Positions 24,665 to 33,934 of a stretch of DNA of 64,000 nucleotides are shown one piece after another. Position 1 is the first letter of the stretch. Each line of letters begins with the position of its first letter. Location of the stretch: contig JAVKDJ010000045.1 of the NCBI GenBank assembly GCA_040222275.1, positions 124,001 through 188,000 on the forward strand, in the 5' to 3' direction. The notes beneath the pieces are model-generated. The model saw nothing but the letters and a program-made list of their open reading frames with translations, searched no databases and was not told the origin of the DNA. Both the position numbers and the translations under genes were made by a program. The DNA is from CAXBNB01 sp040222275. Lineage in GTDB: Bacteria; Bacteroidota; Bacteroidia; Cytophagales; Cyclobacteriaceae.

Positions 24665-25246
24665 TTAGCTGTTGGCCAATTGAAACATGTACACCTTGAA
24701 TAGTACGGCCTGGCTGCCCTGATCATTTTTCACAGAATGAGGAAAACTTCCATCAAAATAAAAGGTATCCCCTTCTTCCAGGATTACCTCTTCATTGTCA
24801 AATCCATAGGTAATGGATCCAGTGATGACATAGATAAGCTCCATGGCATCCGTGGCAATTGGTTCACGGTATGTCATTGGTTTTACCTTAACAATATTGG
24901 CCCGAAAGTTTATATCAGAAATGTCCTGGTGAATGAGGGATTCATAAATAAGGCCCTGGGAATCTTCGCGTTCTTCAATCTTGCGGTCCTCTTTTTTCAC
25001 CAATAAAAATGATGCCTCCTTGTTGCTCACTACGTTTTCCACCAAATCGGCCATATTCAAATCGAGTGCTTTGGATATATTGAGCAATACCGGCAAAGAA
25101 GGAACGGCTCGGAAATTTTCAATTTTAGACAGCAGGCCAGCGGTTATGCTGCTACGGGAGGCCACATCCTGTAAGTTCAACCCACGGCTTTTCCTTTCCT
25201 CTTTTATCTTTTTTCCGATGTTGCTCAGAATATCATCCTTAATCAT
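24665..25246 (-). CDS. XRE-cupin transcriptional regulator of the phosphonate locus
   Basis: A 193-residue regulator with an N-terminal helix-turn-helix (residues ~8-65: IGKKIKEERKSRGLNLQDVA, then SSITAGLLSKIENFRAVPS) and a C-terminal cupin sensor domain (~residues 115-190: ELIYVITGSITYGFDNEEVILEEGDTFYFDGSFPHS). Such proteins usually bind a pathway metabolite in the cupin pocket. It sits between phnW and phnA and is divergent from phnA, the classical position of a local regulator. The inverted repeat at 25395-25411 in the shared upstream region is its most likely target. Confidence 0.92.
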   Translation of the reverse strand: MIKDDILSNIGKKIKEERKSRGLNLQDVASRSSITAGLLSKIENFRAVPSLPVLLNISKALDLNMADLVENVVSNKEASFLLVKKEDRKIEEREDSQGLIYESLIHQDISDINFRANIVKVKPMTYREPIATDAMELIYVITGSITYGFDNEEVILEEGDTFYFDGSFPHSVKNDQGSQAVLFKVYMFQLANS

Positions 25247-25394
25247 AATTCAATTTTTTTCACAAAATATACATCCGAACCGAAACTTTACCAAGCTATT
25301 GCCACTATCAAACCCGGTCAATTCAGGGCCTAAATTAACAACACTTGCAATAGGTAACAGTTTCTTAATCTAAAATTAATAAAAAAATCCAAAT

Positions 25395-25411
25395 ATTTAC
25401 TATTAGTAAAT
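25395..25411. promoter_or_regulatory. Inverted repeat, candidate operator ahead of phnA
   Basis: ATTTACT-ATT-AGTAAAT, a perfect 7+3+7 palindrome. It covers the -33 position relative to the TATTTTTG box at 25421-25428, 31 bp before the phnA start. It is a likely site for the XRE-cupin protein encoded divergently. Confidence 0.55.
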
Positions 25412-25420
25412 TTTATTATA

Positions 25421-25428
25421 TATTTTTG
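25421..25428 (+). promoter_or_regulatory. -7 box of the phnA-phnY operon
   Basis: TATTTTTG matches TAnnTTTG. The -33 region reads TTTA rather than TTTG and lies in the palindrome, so the promoter may need help from a regulator. Confidence 0.5.
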
Positions 25429-25458
25429 ACAAATATTATATTTTTAATTTATTGAGCG

Positions 25459-26676
25459 ATGATACAAGTAAACGGCAAATCATACAACACGAAGAACAAA
25501 CCCATAGTGGCTATATGCATGGACGGTACGTCCTACGACTACTATGAAGCAGCCAAAGACAGAATGCCCAATCTTCAAAGGTTTATAAAGGAAGGGTCTA
25601 TGGGTTTTGTGAATTCCGTGGTACCCTCTTTTACCAACCCCAACAACATGGCCATTGCCACCGGGGTAACTCCCGATGTGAATGGCATCTGTGGCAATTT
25701 CTATTACGACAAGGCCCTGGATGAAGAGGTAATGATGAACGACCCAAAATACATGACAGCCGAAACCATATTTTCGGCTTTTGCCAAAGCCGGAAAAAAG
25801 GTAGCAGTAGTTACTACCAAGGATAAATTGAGGAAAATGCTGAGCAAAGACCTTTCGGAAGGTATCTGCTTTTCAGCTGAGTTTTCGGTGCAGGCATCCG
25901 TGGAAGAAAATGGAATTGAAAATGTCATCGACCTGATGGGCAAGCCAAACCCCACCATCTACGACCCCAATATTTCCGTCTATTGCATTGAGGCTGGGGC
26001 GAAGCTGCTGGAAAAGGAACATTTTGACCTGCTGTACCTGACAACAACGGATTTTGTACAACATAAATATGCCCCACACGATGCAGAAGCTATAGAATTT
26101 CTCGCCAATATCGACAAGTGGATTGGTGAGCTGGACAAGCTCGGAGCAATAGTAGCCGTAACAGCCGACCATGGCATGAGTGCCAAAACCAATGCCGATG
26201 GCAGCCCGAAAGTCCAGTTTATTGAAACGATCCTGGCAGATGCTGGCATTACGTCTCGGGTAATACTGCCTATCACCGATCCATACGTGGTACACCACGG
26301 GGCTTTGGGTTCTTATGGCACAGTGTACCTATCGAACGGTGACATTGATAAGGCAAAAGAAGTGCTAAGTGGCCTGAATGGTATCGAAATGGTACTCACC
26401 AATCAGGAGGCTGTAGGTAAATTCAACTTGCCTTCAGAAAGAATTGGGGAGCTTGTAGTACTCTCGGACGAGCACACAGTAATTGGCCGATCCAAAGACT
26501 GGCATGACCTGGACAAGGTAAAAACTGGACTCAGGTCTCATGGCGGCCTTCACGAAAGTGTGGTACCCATGATCCTCAACAGGAAACTCACCCCAGAATA
26601 CAGTGAAAAACTGGCGTCCGGAGAAGCACGAAACTTCCATATTTATGACTTTTTATGCAACGGAACCATAGATTAA
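25459..26676 (+). CDS. phnA: Phosphonoacetate hydrolase
   Basis: A 405-residue two-zinc enzyme of the alkaline phosphatase superfamily that splits the C-P bond of phosphonoacetate into acetate and phosphate. Metal and nucleophile positions match known PhnA: Asp22 (CMDGT), Thr59 (PSFTNPNN), Asp and His in TTTDFVQHKYAP, Asp-His in TADHGMS, and the distal His in RSHGGLHE. Fitting length and strong family resemblance separate it from nucleotide pyrophosphatases. It is followed 7 bp later by phnY. Confidence 0.95.
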   Translation: MIQVNGKSYNTKNKPIVAICMDGTSYDYYEAAKDRMPNLQRFIKEGSMGFVNSVVPSFTNPNNMAIATGVTPDVNGICGNFYYDKALDEEVMMNDPKYMTAETIFSAFAKAGKKVAVVTTKDKLRKMLSKDLSEGICFSAEFSVQASVEENGIENVIDLMGKPNPTIYDPNISVYCIEAGAKLLEKEHFDLLYLTTTDFVQHKYAPHDAEAIEFLANIDKWIGELDKLGAIVAVTADHGMSAKTNADGSPKVQFIETILADAGITSRVILPITDPYVVHHGALGSYGTVYLSNGDIDKAKEVLSGLNGIEMVLTNQEAVGKFNLPSERIGELVVLSDEHTVIGRSKDWHDLDKVKTGLRSHGGLHESVVPMILNRKLTPEYSEKLASGEARNFHIYDFLCNGTID

Positions 26677-26683
26677 CCTGAAC

Positions 26684-28123
26684 ATGGAACACGATTCAAT
26701 TATAGAATTTGGCAGCATCATAGGTGGCCAGGAAATCAAATCCGGGGAGTGGATTGATGTTTTCAATCCCTACACCAAAAAGAAAGTAGGGAGGGTCTCT
26801 TCTATAGCACCCGATAAAATCGACCAGGTACTGGAAGACACCTATCGGGCCAAACTGACCCTTACCCGGTACGAAAGGCAGGCCGTTTTGAACAAAATGG
26901 CCGATACGGTGGATTCCCGAGTGGATGAAATCAGCCGTATGATTACCGACGAAACCGGCCTTAGCCTGAAAGACACCAAGTATGAAGCCAGTAGGGTGGC
27001 CGACGTTCTCCGGTTTTCGGCCATCAAGGCACTGGACGATGATTCGCGGGTTTTTCCCTGCGATGTATCCAAAAACGGAAAGAGCAGAAGGATATATACC
27101 ACCCGTGAGCCGTTGAAGCTTATTTCGGCCATCACACCGTTTAACCACCCGATGAACCAGGTGATCCACAAGATCGCCCCGGCCATTGCGACCAACAACA
27201 CTGTGGTCCTCAAACCATCTGAGCGCACTCCGCTATCGGCCTATTACCTGGCCAAACTTGCCCTGGAATGTGGACTACCTCCCCATGCGCTGAACGTAAT
27301 CAACGGGCCAATAAGCGAAGTGGCCCACAAGCTGGTTACTGACGATCGCATTAGTCTGGTATCCTTTACAGGAAGCAGCCAAATAGGGAAGGAAATAGCC
27401 AAAAATTCCGGCTACAAAAAGCTGGTACTGGAACTTGGCGGAAGCTCGGCCATGCTCGTGCTGCAAGATGCGGATATAGACGAGGCGGTAGAAGTAACCA
27501 TTGCCGGTACTTTCAAAAACTCTGCCCAGCGATGCACAGCTATCCGTAGGATATTGGTACATGAGTCTATTGCCGATGAGTATGCGAAGAAACTTACAAT
27601 GGCAGTGTCCAAAATAAGTTTTGGAGATCCTTACAACCCTGAAACCGACATGGGCACTGTGATCCATGAAGAGGCAGCCATAGAAATGGAAAACCGCGTA
27701 AATGATGCCATAAAAAAAGGGGCAAAATGCTTAATTGGCAACCAACGCAACGGGGCAGTTTTTTCACCCACGGTGATAGACCATGTTGAAAACAGCTATG
27801 AGCTGGTGGCCAAGGAAACTTTTGGGCCTGTAGCACCTATTTTGAGGTTCAAGACCCTGGATGAGGCCATAAATATTGCCAACGATACACCTTATGGTTT
27901 GTCTGGTGCAGTGGTGAGCAACCATTGGCCTTCCATTCAGCGTGTGATCACTGAACTGGAAACGGGTACTGTAAATGTAAACGAAGCACCCAGCTACCGG
28001 CTGGAATGGACTCCTTTTGGAGGGGTGAAAGATTCAGGTCTTGGCTACAAGGAAGGTGTAATAGAAGCTATGAAAGCTTACACTTATGTGAAAACCTATT
28101 CTTTGCCCTGGGATACTCCATAA
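26684..28123 (+). CDS. phnY: Phosphonoacetaldehyde dehydrogenase
   Basis: A 479-residue aldehyde dehydrogenase that oxidises phosphonoacetaldehyde to phosphonoacetate with NAD. The catalytic Cys284 lies in SAQRCTAIRRI and the general base Glu250 in LELGGSS; the Rossmann motif SFTGSSQIGKEIA and KETFGPVAPILRF are also present. Within the ALDH superfamily the sequence alone would not prove substrate, but its position 7 bp after phnA and near phnW makes the PhnY assignment strong. Together PhnW, PhnY and PhnA release phosphate from 2-aminoethylphosphonate without C-P lyase. Confidence 0.93.
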   Translation: MEHDSIIEFGSIIGGQEIKSGEWIDVFNPYTKKKVGRVSSIAPDKIDQVLEDTYRAKLTLTRYERQAVLNKMADTVDSRVDEISRMITDETGLSLKDTKYEASRVADVLRFSAIKALDDDSRVFPCDVSKNGKSRRIYTTREPLKLISAITPFNHPMNQVIHKIAPAIATNNTVVLKPSERTPLSAYYLAKLALECGLPPHALNVINGPISEVAHKLVTDDRISLVSFTGSSQIGKEIAKNSGYKKLVLELGGSSAMLVLQDADIDEAVEVTIAGTFKNSAQRCTAIRRILVHESIADEYAKKLTMAVSKISFGDPYNPETDMGTVIHEEAAIEMENRVNDAIKKGAKCLIGNQRNGAVFSPTVIDHVENSYELVAKETFGPVAPILRFKTLDEAINIANDTPYGLSGAVVSNHWPSIQRVITELETGTVNVNEAPSYRLEWTPFGGVKDSGLGYKEGVIEAMKAYTYVKTYSLPWDTP

Positions 28124-28174
28124 AGCCCAAACCATGATACCTTTTCTAAACAATTTTACTCATTTTTCGATTAT

Positions 28175-28206
28175 GGCAATCCTCTTGCGGGGGTTGTCAT
28201 TTTTTT
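28175..28206 (+). terminator. Terminator after phnY
   Basis: GGCAATCCTC pairs with GGGGGTTGTC (several G-U pairs) around a 5-nt loop, followed by ATTTTTTTAG. It separates the phn genes from the metallophosphoesterase. Confidence 0.75.
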
Positions 28207-28276
28207 AGCCCAATTCGAATCAATACAAATTATGACATCAGTCGTTAAATAATCGGACACCATAAAACCAAATGCT

Positions 28277-29248
28277 ATGAAACGAAGGGATTTTGTAAAA
28301 AACACTGCACTCGCCACCGGAACACTCATGCTCCCATGGACATTGAAAGCCGACAGGTCGGGTAAGATGAAAAAAATAAAATTCGGGTTGATTGCCGATG
28401 TACACCAGGACGTTATGCACGATGGGGAAAAGCGCCTCGCAGCATTTGTAGAAGCATCCACCAAAAAAAAGATGGATTTTATCATGCAACTGGGGGATTT
28501 TTGCAGACCGTACGACTACAACCTTCCATTTCTCAATATATTCAATGGATTTGACGGCCCCAAATATCACCTACTAGGCAACCACGATACCGATGGTGGG
28601 TTTAGCCGGGAGCAGGCCATGGAATTTTGGGGTATGAAGTCCCGCTACTATTCTTTTGATCAGGCGGGTTATCATTTTGTGGTGCTGGATGGCAATGACC
28701 CCAACCCCAAGCCCTGGTCTGGCTACAATAGGTATATAAATCAAGAGCAACAGGACTGGTTGCGCAAAGACCTGGCTTCAACTGACCTTCATACGATTAT
28801 ATTTTCCCACCAAACTCTGGAAAATGAAGATGGTGGAGTGGCCAACCTGAAGGATGTACAAGGTATTTTGGAATCCGCCAACAACCAAGCCGGGTTTACC
28901 AAAGTAATCGCCAGCATTTGTGGTCATCACCACACCGACTATATGACACAGATCAACGACATTTACTATGTTCAAATCAACAGTGCATCCTATCGGTGGG
29001 TAGGTGGTGACTATAAGCAGGTGAGGTATAGTAAAGAAATTGATGAAAAATACCCTTGGATCAAGTACACCATTCCTTACAAAGACCCCTTATATACGTT
29101 TGTGGAAATCAACCCAAAAGGCTACCTGACCATAGCTGGCAGCAAGACGGAATTTGTAGGCCCGGATCCCGCAGAAATGAACATGCCACAGCCTGAGGCA
29201 AACAATCCAGTGGTTCCACGGATTTCTGATTTCAAGATGGATTTTTGA
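28277..29248 (+). CDS. Tat-exported metallophosphoesterase
   Basis: A 323-residue calcineurin-like phosphoesterase with a twin-arginine signal (MKRRDFVKNTALATGTLMLPW), so it is exported folded with its metals in place. The dinuclear site is built from DVH (IADVHQD), GDF (MQLGDF), GNHD (HLLGNHD), and the late GHHHTD. The Ser/Thr-phosphatase-like family includes phospholipid- and diester-cleaving enzymes. Placement just past the phosphonate genes suggests it frees an imported phosphonate or phosphate from a larger ester in the periplasm (inference). It has its own transcription unit behind the phnY terminator. Confidence 0.88.
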   Translation: MKRRDFVKNTALATGTLMLPWTLKADRSGKMKKIKFGLIADVHQDVMHDGEKRLAAFVEASTKKKMDFIMQLGDFCRPYDYNLPFLNIFNGFDGPKYHLLGNHDTDGGFSREQAMEFWGMKSRYYSFDQAGYHFVVLDGNDPNPKPWSGYNRYINQEQQDWLRKDLASTDLHTIIFSHQTLENEDGGVANLKDVQGILESANNQAGFTKVIASICGHHHTDYMTQINDIYYVQINSASYRWVGGDYKQVRYSKEIDEKYPWIKYTIPYKDPLYTFVEINPKGYLTIAGSKTEFVGPDPAEMNMPQPEANNPVVPRISDFKMDF

Positions 29249-29540
29249 TACTTAACTCTGAGAATGGGAAGAAAATCCCTGGTCGTTCAGCGAAACCTCA
29301 AGTTTAACGGGTTAAATGGCCGCTCTTGGCTAAGGGTTCAGTATATCTCTCAAGCCCAGCGCTAGACAAAGTTCACCCCATTCTTTTTTAAAGTTATCTA
29401 CAATTATCCACAAGTTATGAGTCTCCCCCTTTGGAAACCCCCTCGAAAAAGTGATAATAATAATCATATAATTAACCAAAATGTAAATCTAAAGGTCGGC
29501 TGGCAGGAGGAATCTCTTGGGTGGAACGGTGAGATTCCCG
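29249..29540. other. Intergenic, no gene seen
   Basis: About 290 bp with no open frame of note and no recognisable RNA. It leads into the hairpin-rich repeat cluster. Confidence 0.5.
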
Positions 29541-29612
29541 ATAAATATTGATCTTTTTGAAAGTTAGATCAATATTTTCGAGCCTGTCTTCCGAAACAGG
29601 CAGGAATGACGT
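29541..29612. repeat. Two-hairpin repeat, copy 1
   Basis: An AT-rich 12-bp stem (AAATATTGATCT/AGATCAATATTT, 29543-29577, 11-nt loop) is followed by a GC-rich stem (GCCTGT/ACAGGC) and GGAATGACG. The order of the two hairpins matches the copies at 29687, 29765 and 42548, but the stem sequences differ. Confidence 0.6.
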
Positions 29613-29631
29613 GCATATGATAAACTCAGGT

Positions 29632-29727
29632 TTTTAAGAAAATTAAGGCAACTGACGTTAATTTACCGTCAGTTCGATGAACAAAATGAACGTCATGCTA
29701 GAAAAATATGCCATAATTTTCTTAAAA
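29632..29727. repeat. Nested inverted repeats
   Basis: TTTTTAAGAAAATTA (about 29632) pairs with TAATTTTCTTAAAA (about 29712-29725). Inside lies a separate hairpin, AACTGACG/CGTCAGTT (29650-29674). Confidence 0.55.
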
Positions 29728-29759
29728 GGCATATTTTATCAGGCCTGCATGCCGCAGGT
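29687..29759. repeat. Two-hairpin repeat, copy 2
   Basis: It begins AACGTCATGCTAG, then has the stem AAAATATGCC/GGCATATTTT, then the short stem CCTGC/GCAGG. Same layout as the neighbouring copy, with other stem bases. It shares sequence with the nested inverted repeat, so alternative folds are possible. Confidence 0.55.
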
Positions 29760-29764
29760 AAGGA

Positions 29765-29836
29765 TATTTTTATCCTTTTTAAAATTTAAGGATAAAAATT
29801 CCGAAATAGCCTGCCCCGCACTTGATGCGAGGACGA
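29765..29836. repeat. Two-hairpin repeat, copy 3
   Basis: Stem ATTTTTATCCTT/AAGGATAAAAAT around TTTAAAATTT, then TTCCGAAATAGCCTG, then stem CCGCA/TGCGAGG around CTTGA. Loop and linker are nearly identical to copy 4 at 42548-42632, while the stems carry paired changes. Confidence 0.65.
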
Positions 29837-29944
29837 TCGTAATTTGTTGATTGTAAACACGTTAAACCCCGAACTCACGTTAAATTAGAATTTTATAGGT
29901 AAACCCACATGGTACTGCCAGGGCTTAGTTTATCCGCTTTAAAT

Positions 29945-32497
29945 TCAAAAATCAGGAGCCAGTTGTTTGATCTGTTCAAGTACACTTTTCGCCTCTTCCT
30001 CCTTGCCTGCTGAGACCAGCAATTGATAACGAAAATATTTTAGGCCAACTTCAACATACCTAATCTCGTTTGGAGGAAGGTTTGCAAGATAGGGGTCTTT
30101 CTCTGGTGGAAGGTTTGTAGCAAGGGTTGTAAGTAGATTTTCCAATTTCGACTCAACTATATAGTTACTGAGCCCAGCACTAGCCTGGTGGAACGAGATT
30201 GGAGCTTTAAATTCAATTGTTCTCCTATCGTCGTTATTAAGTGTACTACCCAATACACCTTGGTTTAAAGCGTCCAAATTTCCTAAGTAGAATAGGCAGG
30301 CCATATGGTCTGTGGTAGCCGATATAGAATCACCCAAATCGTTCACGACATGTTTGATGTTACGCTTGAGCACTTCCTCATTAAGAGTCGAGCCTTCCTC
30401 TTGGCCAATGAGTGCTATGCTAGCCCTAGAAGCCGAGAAATCAGCCCGCCATAAAGTGACCTTAGGAAAAACCGATGCAAACGATGCGGCAATAATTTCC
30501 ATGTCCTCTGAGGTCAGTTGATATAAAGGTAGCCATTGTGCAAAAAGCCCGCCAGATGTAAGGTGATTTTTCACTTGTCTAAAATGCTCCGTTGTATAAA
30601 GACTTCCTGTACCCGCGTGCCAGGGGGTAAAAAGGTCACCAACGATAACATCGAACTTTTCAGTTGTGCCAAGAAGGTAGTTTCTGGCATCATTTGCAAC
30701 TATTTCTGAACGCTCGTCTCTAAAAAGACCGTTTGTCAAATGGGAAAAATAACGTTCAGCAGCATGAATTACATGACCCACCAGTTCGACCGTTACGACT
30801 CGTTTTATACCATGGTTTAATGCTGCCCCAGCGGTGATTCCGGTTCCCATTCCTAAAAACAAGGTTTTCTTCGGGTCTGGATGAATAAGGAGTGGCACAT
30901 GCCCTTGCATTTGCTCGACTAAAGCGGACCGGGAATCTCCGAGTATGTAAAAATTATCCAGTCTCATTTCCATATTTTCCTTTGATGCTACTACCGATAC
31001 TACACCGTCGCTGGCCTGCCATAATTCCAAAATATTTTCACCAGGCCGCAATTTGACGATTGGTGGATTCGTCAAAGTAATTATACCTATAGTCACCGCT
31101 ATAGGTACTACCACCCCATTCATTCTTTTGGCTTTCAGGTAGGGAAGGGCGACTAACAGTGTAAGGCCTCCATATAAAATCGCGATAATTTTGAGACTGC
31201 CCCATACGCCCACAGCATCGAGGAGGAAAAATCCTGCAAGAATAGGCCCTATAGCGCTTCCAATGGAATTGAACAAAACCAGCTTGCCCACAAACCTACC
31301 TGGCCCCAAATGTGTCATAGGGGATACCTTTAGTAAAAAAGGAAATACTGCACCTAAGATTACGGTTGGAGGCAATACCACCAAGATGCTCAGTCCAAAA
31401 ACCGACGATAGGTAGTCTATCCAGGACGAACCGACAGCCATGTACTCAAGACCATGAGTCAAGAAACTAAATATGATGGGCGAAACCCCAATCATAAGAG
31501 ATCCCAGTGAAAGTAGTACAACCAAAACAAACCTGGGCTGTAACGACATCCTTGAAAGTACATGCGATAGGAGGCCACCCAATCCAAGCGCAATAAGAAA
31601 GACCACCAAAATTGCTGAGAATGAATACACTGAATTCTGTAAAACTTGGGCAAACATTCGGGTCCAAATTATTTCTGAGGAAATAGCCAACAGGCCCGAA
31701 AAAAAAGCCAATGTTACAAATTGTAAATACCCCAGATTGAATGATGCAGTTGACTCATTCTCCAAAATGGATATCATCCTTTCCGGCGCGCTGGATTTTG
31801 GAATAAATTGAAATGACCTATAGTTCAAAAAGATAGCTACCAACCCAATACCAGCAGCAATAGACACAGCAATAGTATAAGTTGTATTGACTCCAAGGTT
31901 TGCAAGCAAAAAAAATCCAGCCAGAAATGCACCTAAAGAGGCTCCTAAGGTATTTACAGCATACAAGACAGTTCCCCTGACAGCCAGCTGTCGCCGTACT
32001 TCCCCGACATATTGGGCCAAAACCGGAAACGTTCCTCCCATGAGCATAGTAGGTAAAAAAAGAAGCAAAGTGCTAAACACAAACCTCACCAGACTAAGAA
32101 CATTTCTATTGTCACCCAGAAGAGTCACCACCAGGGAATAATTTGTTTCATAGAATTCAACTCCTGGAATCCACAGCAGGGCTGTTGAAGCCACCCCTAT
32201 TTCCATCAGGCCATAGACAACCAGCGGATGACGAAACCGTTCGGATAAGTTACCCCAAAACCAACCACCGATGGCCAATCCTAAGAAAAAAGCTGCCAGG
32301 GTAGCTGCCGTAGCATATGCTGCATTTCCAAATACTAGTCCAAGACGGTACATCCATACAACCTGAAGCAACAAACCTGTTACACCCGATAGAAAAAAAA
32401 TGAAGGAAAGGACTATAAACTGAACAGTACTTACAGGTTCAGTATTTGGTGATAAATGGTCATCCCCGTTTGTATTGTATAGATTGAAAACTCTCAC
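29945..32497 (-). CDS. Polytopic membrane protein fused to a spermidine-synthase-like domain
   Basis: About 850 residues. Roughly 500 N-terminal residues hold 12-14 membrane helices in two similar halves (LSGVTGLLLQVVWMYRLGLVFG and GLLAISSEIIWTRMFAQVLQNS repeat the same pattern). A ~220-residue SAM-type Rossmann domain follows (FLGMGTGITAGAALNHGIKRV, VELVGHVIHAAERYF, VIVGDLFTPW), then a short helical tail. Proteins of this 'fused MFS/spermidine synthase' type have no settled function. I place the start at the GTG at 32497: the frame opens at 32533, but that first codon lies within a terminator-like hairpin. It follows the susD gene by 73 bp on the same strand. Confidence 0.8.
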   Translation of the reverse strand: MRVFNLYNTNGDDHLSPNTEPVSTVQFIVLSFIFFLSGVTGLLLQVVWMYRLGLVFGNAAYATAATLAAFFLGLAIGGWFWGNLSERFRHPLVVYGLMEIGVASTALLWIPGVEFYETNYSLVVTLLGDNRNVLSLVRFVFSTLLLFLPTMLMGGTFPVLAQYVGEVRRQLAVRGTVLYAVNTLGASLGAFLAGFFLLANLGVNTTYTIAVSIAAGIGLVAIFLNYRSFQFIPKSSAPERMISILENESTASFNLGYLQFVTLAFFSGLLAISSEIIWTRMFAQVLQNSVYSFSAILVVFLIALGLGGLLSHVLSRMSLQPRFVLVVLLSLGSLMIGVSPIIFSFLTHGLEYMAVGSSWIDYLSSVFGLSILVVLPPTVILGAVFPFLLKVSPMTHLGPGRFVGKLVLFNSIGSAIGPILAGFFLLDAVGVWGSLKIIAILYGGLTLLVALPYLKAKRMNGVVVPIAVTIGIITLTNPPIVKLRPGENILELWQASDGVVSVVASKENMEMRLDNFYILGDSRSALVEQMQGHVPLLIHPDPKKTLFLGMGTGITAGAALNHGIKRVVTVELVGHVIHAAERYFSHLTNGLFRDERSEIVANDARNYLLGTTEKFDVIVGDLFTPWHAGTGSLYTTEHFRQVKNHLTSGGLFAQWLPLYQLTSEDMEIIAASFASVFPKVTLWRADFSASRASIALIGQEEGSTLNEEVLKRNIKHVVNDLGDSISATTDHMACLFYLGNLDALNQGVLGSTLNNDDRRTIEFKAPISFHQASAGLSNYIVESKLENLLTTLATNLPPEKDPYLANLPPNEIRYVEVGLKYFRYQLLVSAGKEEEAKSVLEQIKQLAPDF

Positions 32498-32519
32498 AAA
32501 CGCAAATATTTTAAATAAT

Positions 32520-32544
32520 AAAAGGGACAGCAATAGTCCCTTTT
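32520..32544 (-). terminator. Hairpin after susD
   Basis: AAAAGGGAC and GTCCCTTTT form a 9-bp stem with a 7-nt loop. On the minus strand it follows the susD stop and ends in TTTTATTATTTAAAATATTTG. It is probably a full or partial terminator between susD and the next gene. Confidence 0.65.
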
Positions 32545-32570
32545 ATAAAATAATTCATTTTATAAAAAAA

Positions 32571-33905
32571 TTACAAACAAGACTGGTAATTGGGGTTGTT
32601 CGCCTCCGATTGTGGCACTGGAAATGAAATATCTGACCCATATTCACCCCCTTTGAAATACGCACCCCAAGGAAAGACACTAGAAGCAGGTTCTCCGTAA
32701 ACATCGACAAGTCGACGAAGATCCCCATGCCTATGGCCAGTGCTATATAACCAAAATGCACGTTCCTCAAAATGAATTTCCCGTAATTCAATCTTTGTTA
32801 GGCCAGTTAAGTCTAAATCTGACAAACCCACGGTCGCCCTTAACGCATTATGTATATTTTGAACCTCAGTATTGTTCGCGGCTTCTACTTCAGCCTCAGC
32901 CTCTATGAGCCTTGCTTCGATTCCCGAAGCGAGCGCTACAGGTGCATCAGGAGACGTATATTTAAGTTGATTGTAATAAAGGGTAATATCATCCTGTCCG
33001 AAATCAGTACCTCCGTCCCAAGGTGTTCTCGGATCCATGGCAGACCGGTACATTAGTCCGTTTCCCCCTTTGCCATCAGCAATTGAGTATTGTCTTCGTA
33101 CTGTACTCATCGTATATATGCCGTTCTCTTGTCGACGACTATTACTAGAATGCTCGATGTTATAGACAAAATCTGATGGAACTGATGACACAGTACTTGC
33201 TGCTTCATCGATCTGGCCCAAACCAAGCATTGCTCTTGCCTTACCAACACTGGCAAGGTATGCTAGGTCAGAATTTGGAGTGGCAGTGGCAATGGCCGCA
33301 TCGAACCAGTCAACCGCATTTTCAAATATTTGCTGGGTAGTGAGTGGCATTCCAAATACCAAATCCCCACCATCTGCAGGGGCTTTACTAAATGGGACAC
33401 CTGCGCAGAAGGTTTCTGCAAAAAGAATAGATACGTACCCGGCAATACTTTGCATTTCGGTTTCTATCTCGGATGCCCCACCAAATTGTGCCGCTAAGTC
33501 TATGGTTAGTTCAGCTGTGCCGCGGGCTCTGTGAAGGTTTCCAAAGATTCTATCCATATCGCTATTTGTGTTTTGGAGAATACGTGTATCACCCTCACGA
33601 CGAGTAGGGAAAGTACCAGAATAATCGTACTCATCTGACATAAGTCCACTCATAACAATCAGACCAGTGGTAGCACCGTGTCCAGCAGATGAACCACTCA
33701 TGGCCACAGCCAGATCTCCTAATGATCCGGCTCGGAGAGTTTGAAGGCCAGATTCACTATTGAGGGATTCTGGAGTAACAATATCCGGATCTGTCACTTC
33801 AAGCATGGAGTCGCAGGATGTGAAACCCAATGCAATAAACAATGTGAGATATATGATTCTAATCGTATTTAGATTCTCCTCTTGGTTTTTTATTAAATTT
33901 TTCAT
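32571..33905 (-). CDS. SusD/RagB-family outer-membrane lipoprotein
   Basis: The surface nutrient-binding partner of the SusC next to it. The start at 33905 (MKNLIKNQEENLNT...LTLFIALGFTSC) gives a lipoprotein signal with the lipid Cys in FTSCDSM; the frame extends to 33965, inside susC. At 444 residues it is a shorter member of the family. Helical tetratricopeptide-like segments (FENAVDWFDAAIATA, YLASVGKARAMLGLGQIDEAAST) and the C-terminal LREIHFEERAFWLYSTGHRHGDLRRL region are characteristic. No carbohydrate enzyme lies beside this pair, so the ligand cannot be named. Confidence 0.92.
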   Translation of the reverse strand: MKNLIKNQEENLNTIRIIYLTLFIALGFTSCDSMLEVTDPDIVTPESLNSESGLQTLRAGSLGDLAVAMSGSSAGHGATTGLIVMSGLMSDEYDYSGTFPTRREGDTRILQNTNSDMDRIFGNLHRARGTAELTIDLAAQFGGASEIETEMQSIAGYVSILFAETFCAGVPFSKAPADGGDLVFGMPLTTQQIFENAVDWFDAAIATATPNSDLAYLASVGKARAMLGLGQIDEAASTVSSVPSDFVYNIEHSSNSRRQENGIYTMSTVRRQYSIADGKGGNGLMYRSAMDPRTPWDGGTDFGQDDITLYYNQLKYTSPDAPVALASGIEARLIEAEAEVEAANNTEVQNIHNALRATVGLSDLDLTGLTKIELREIHFEERAFWLYSTGHRHGDLRRLVDVYGEPASSVFPWGAYFKGGEYGSDISFPVPQSEANNPNYQSCL

Positions 33906-33934
33906 AATAATTATCTTAATTGAAATTTTGATTA

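Noticed and set aside
32498..32533. Upstream start (32533) for the spermidine-synthase-like gene
   Set aside because: The codon is TTG within the hairpin after susD; a GTG at 32497 precedes the first helix and avoids the hairpin.
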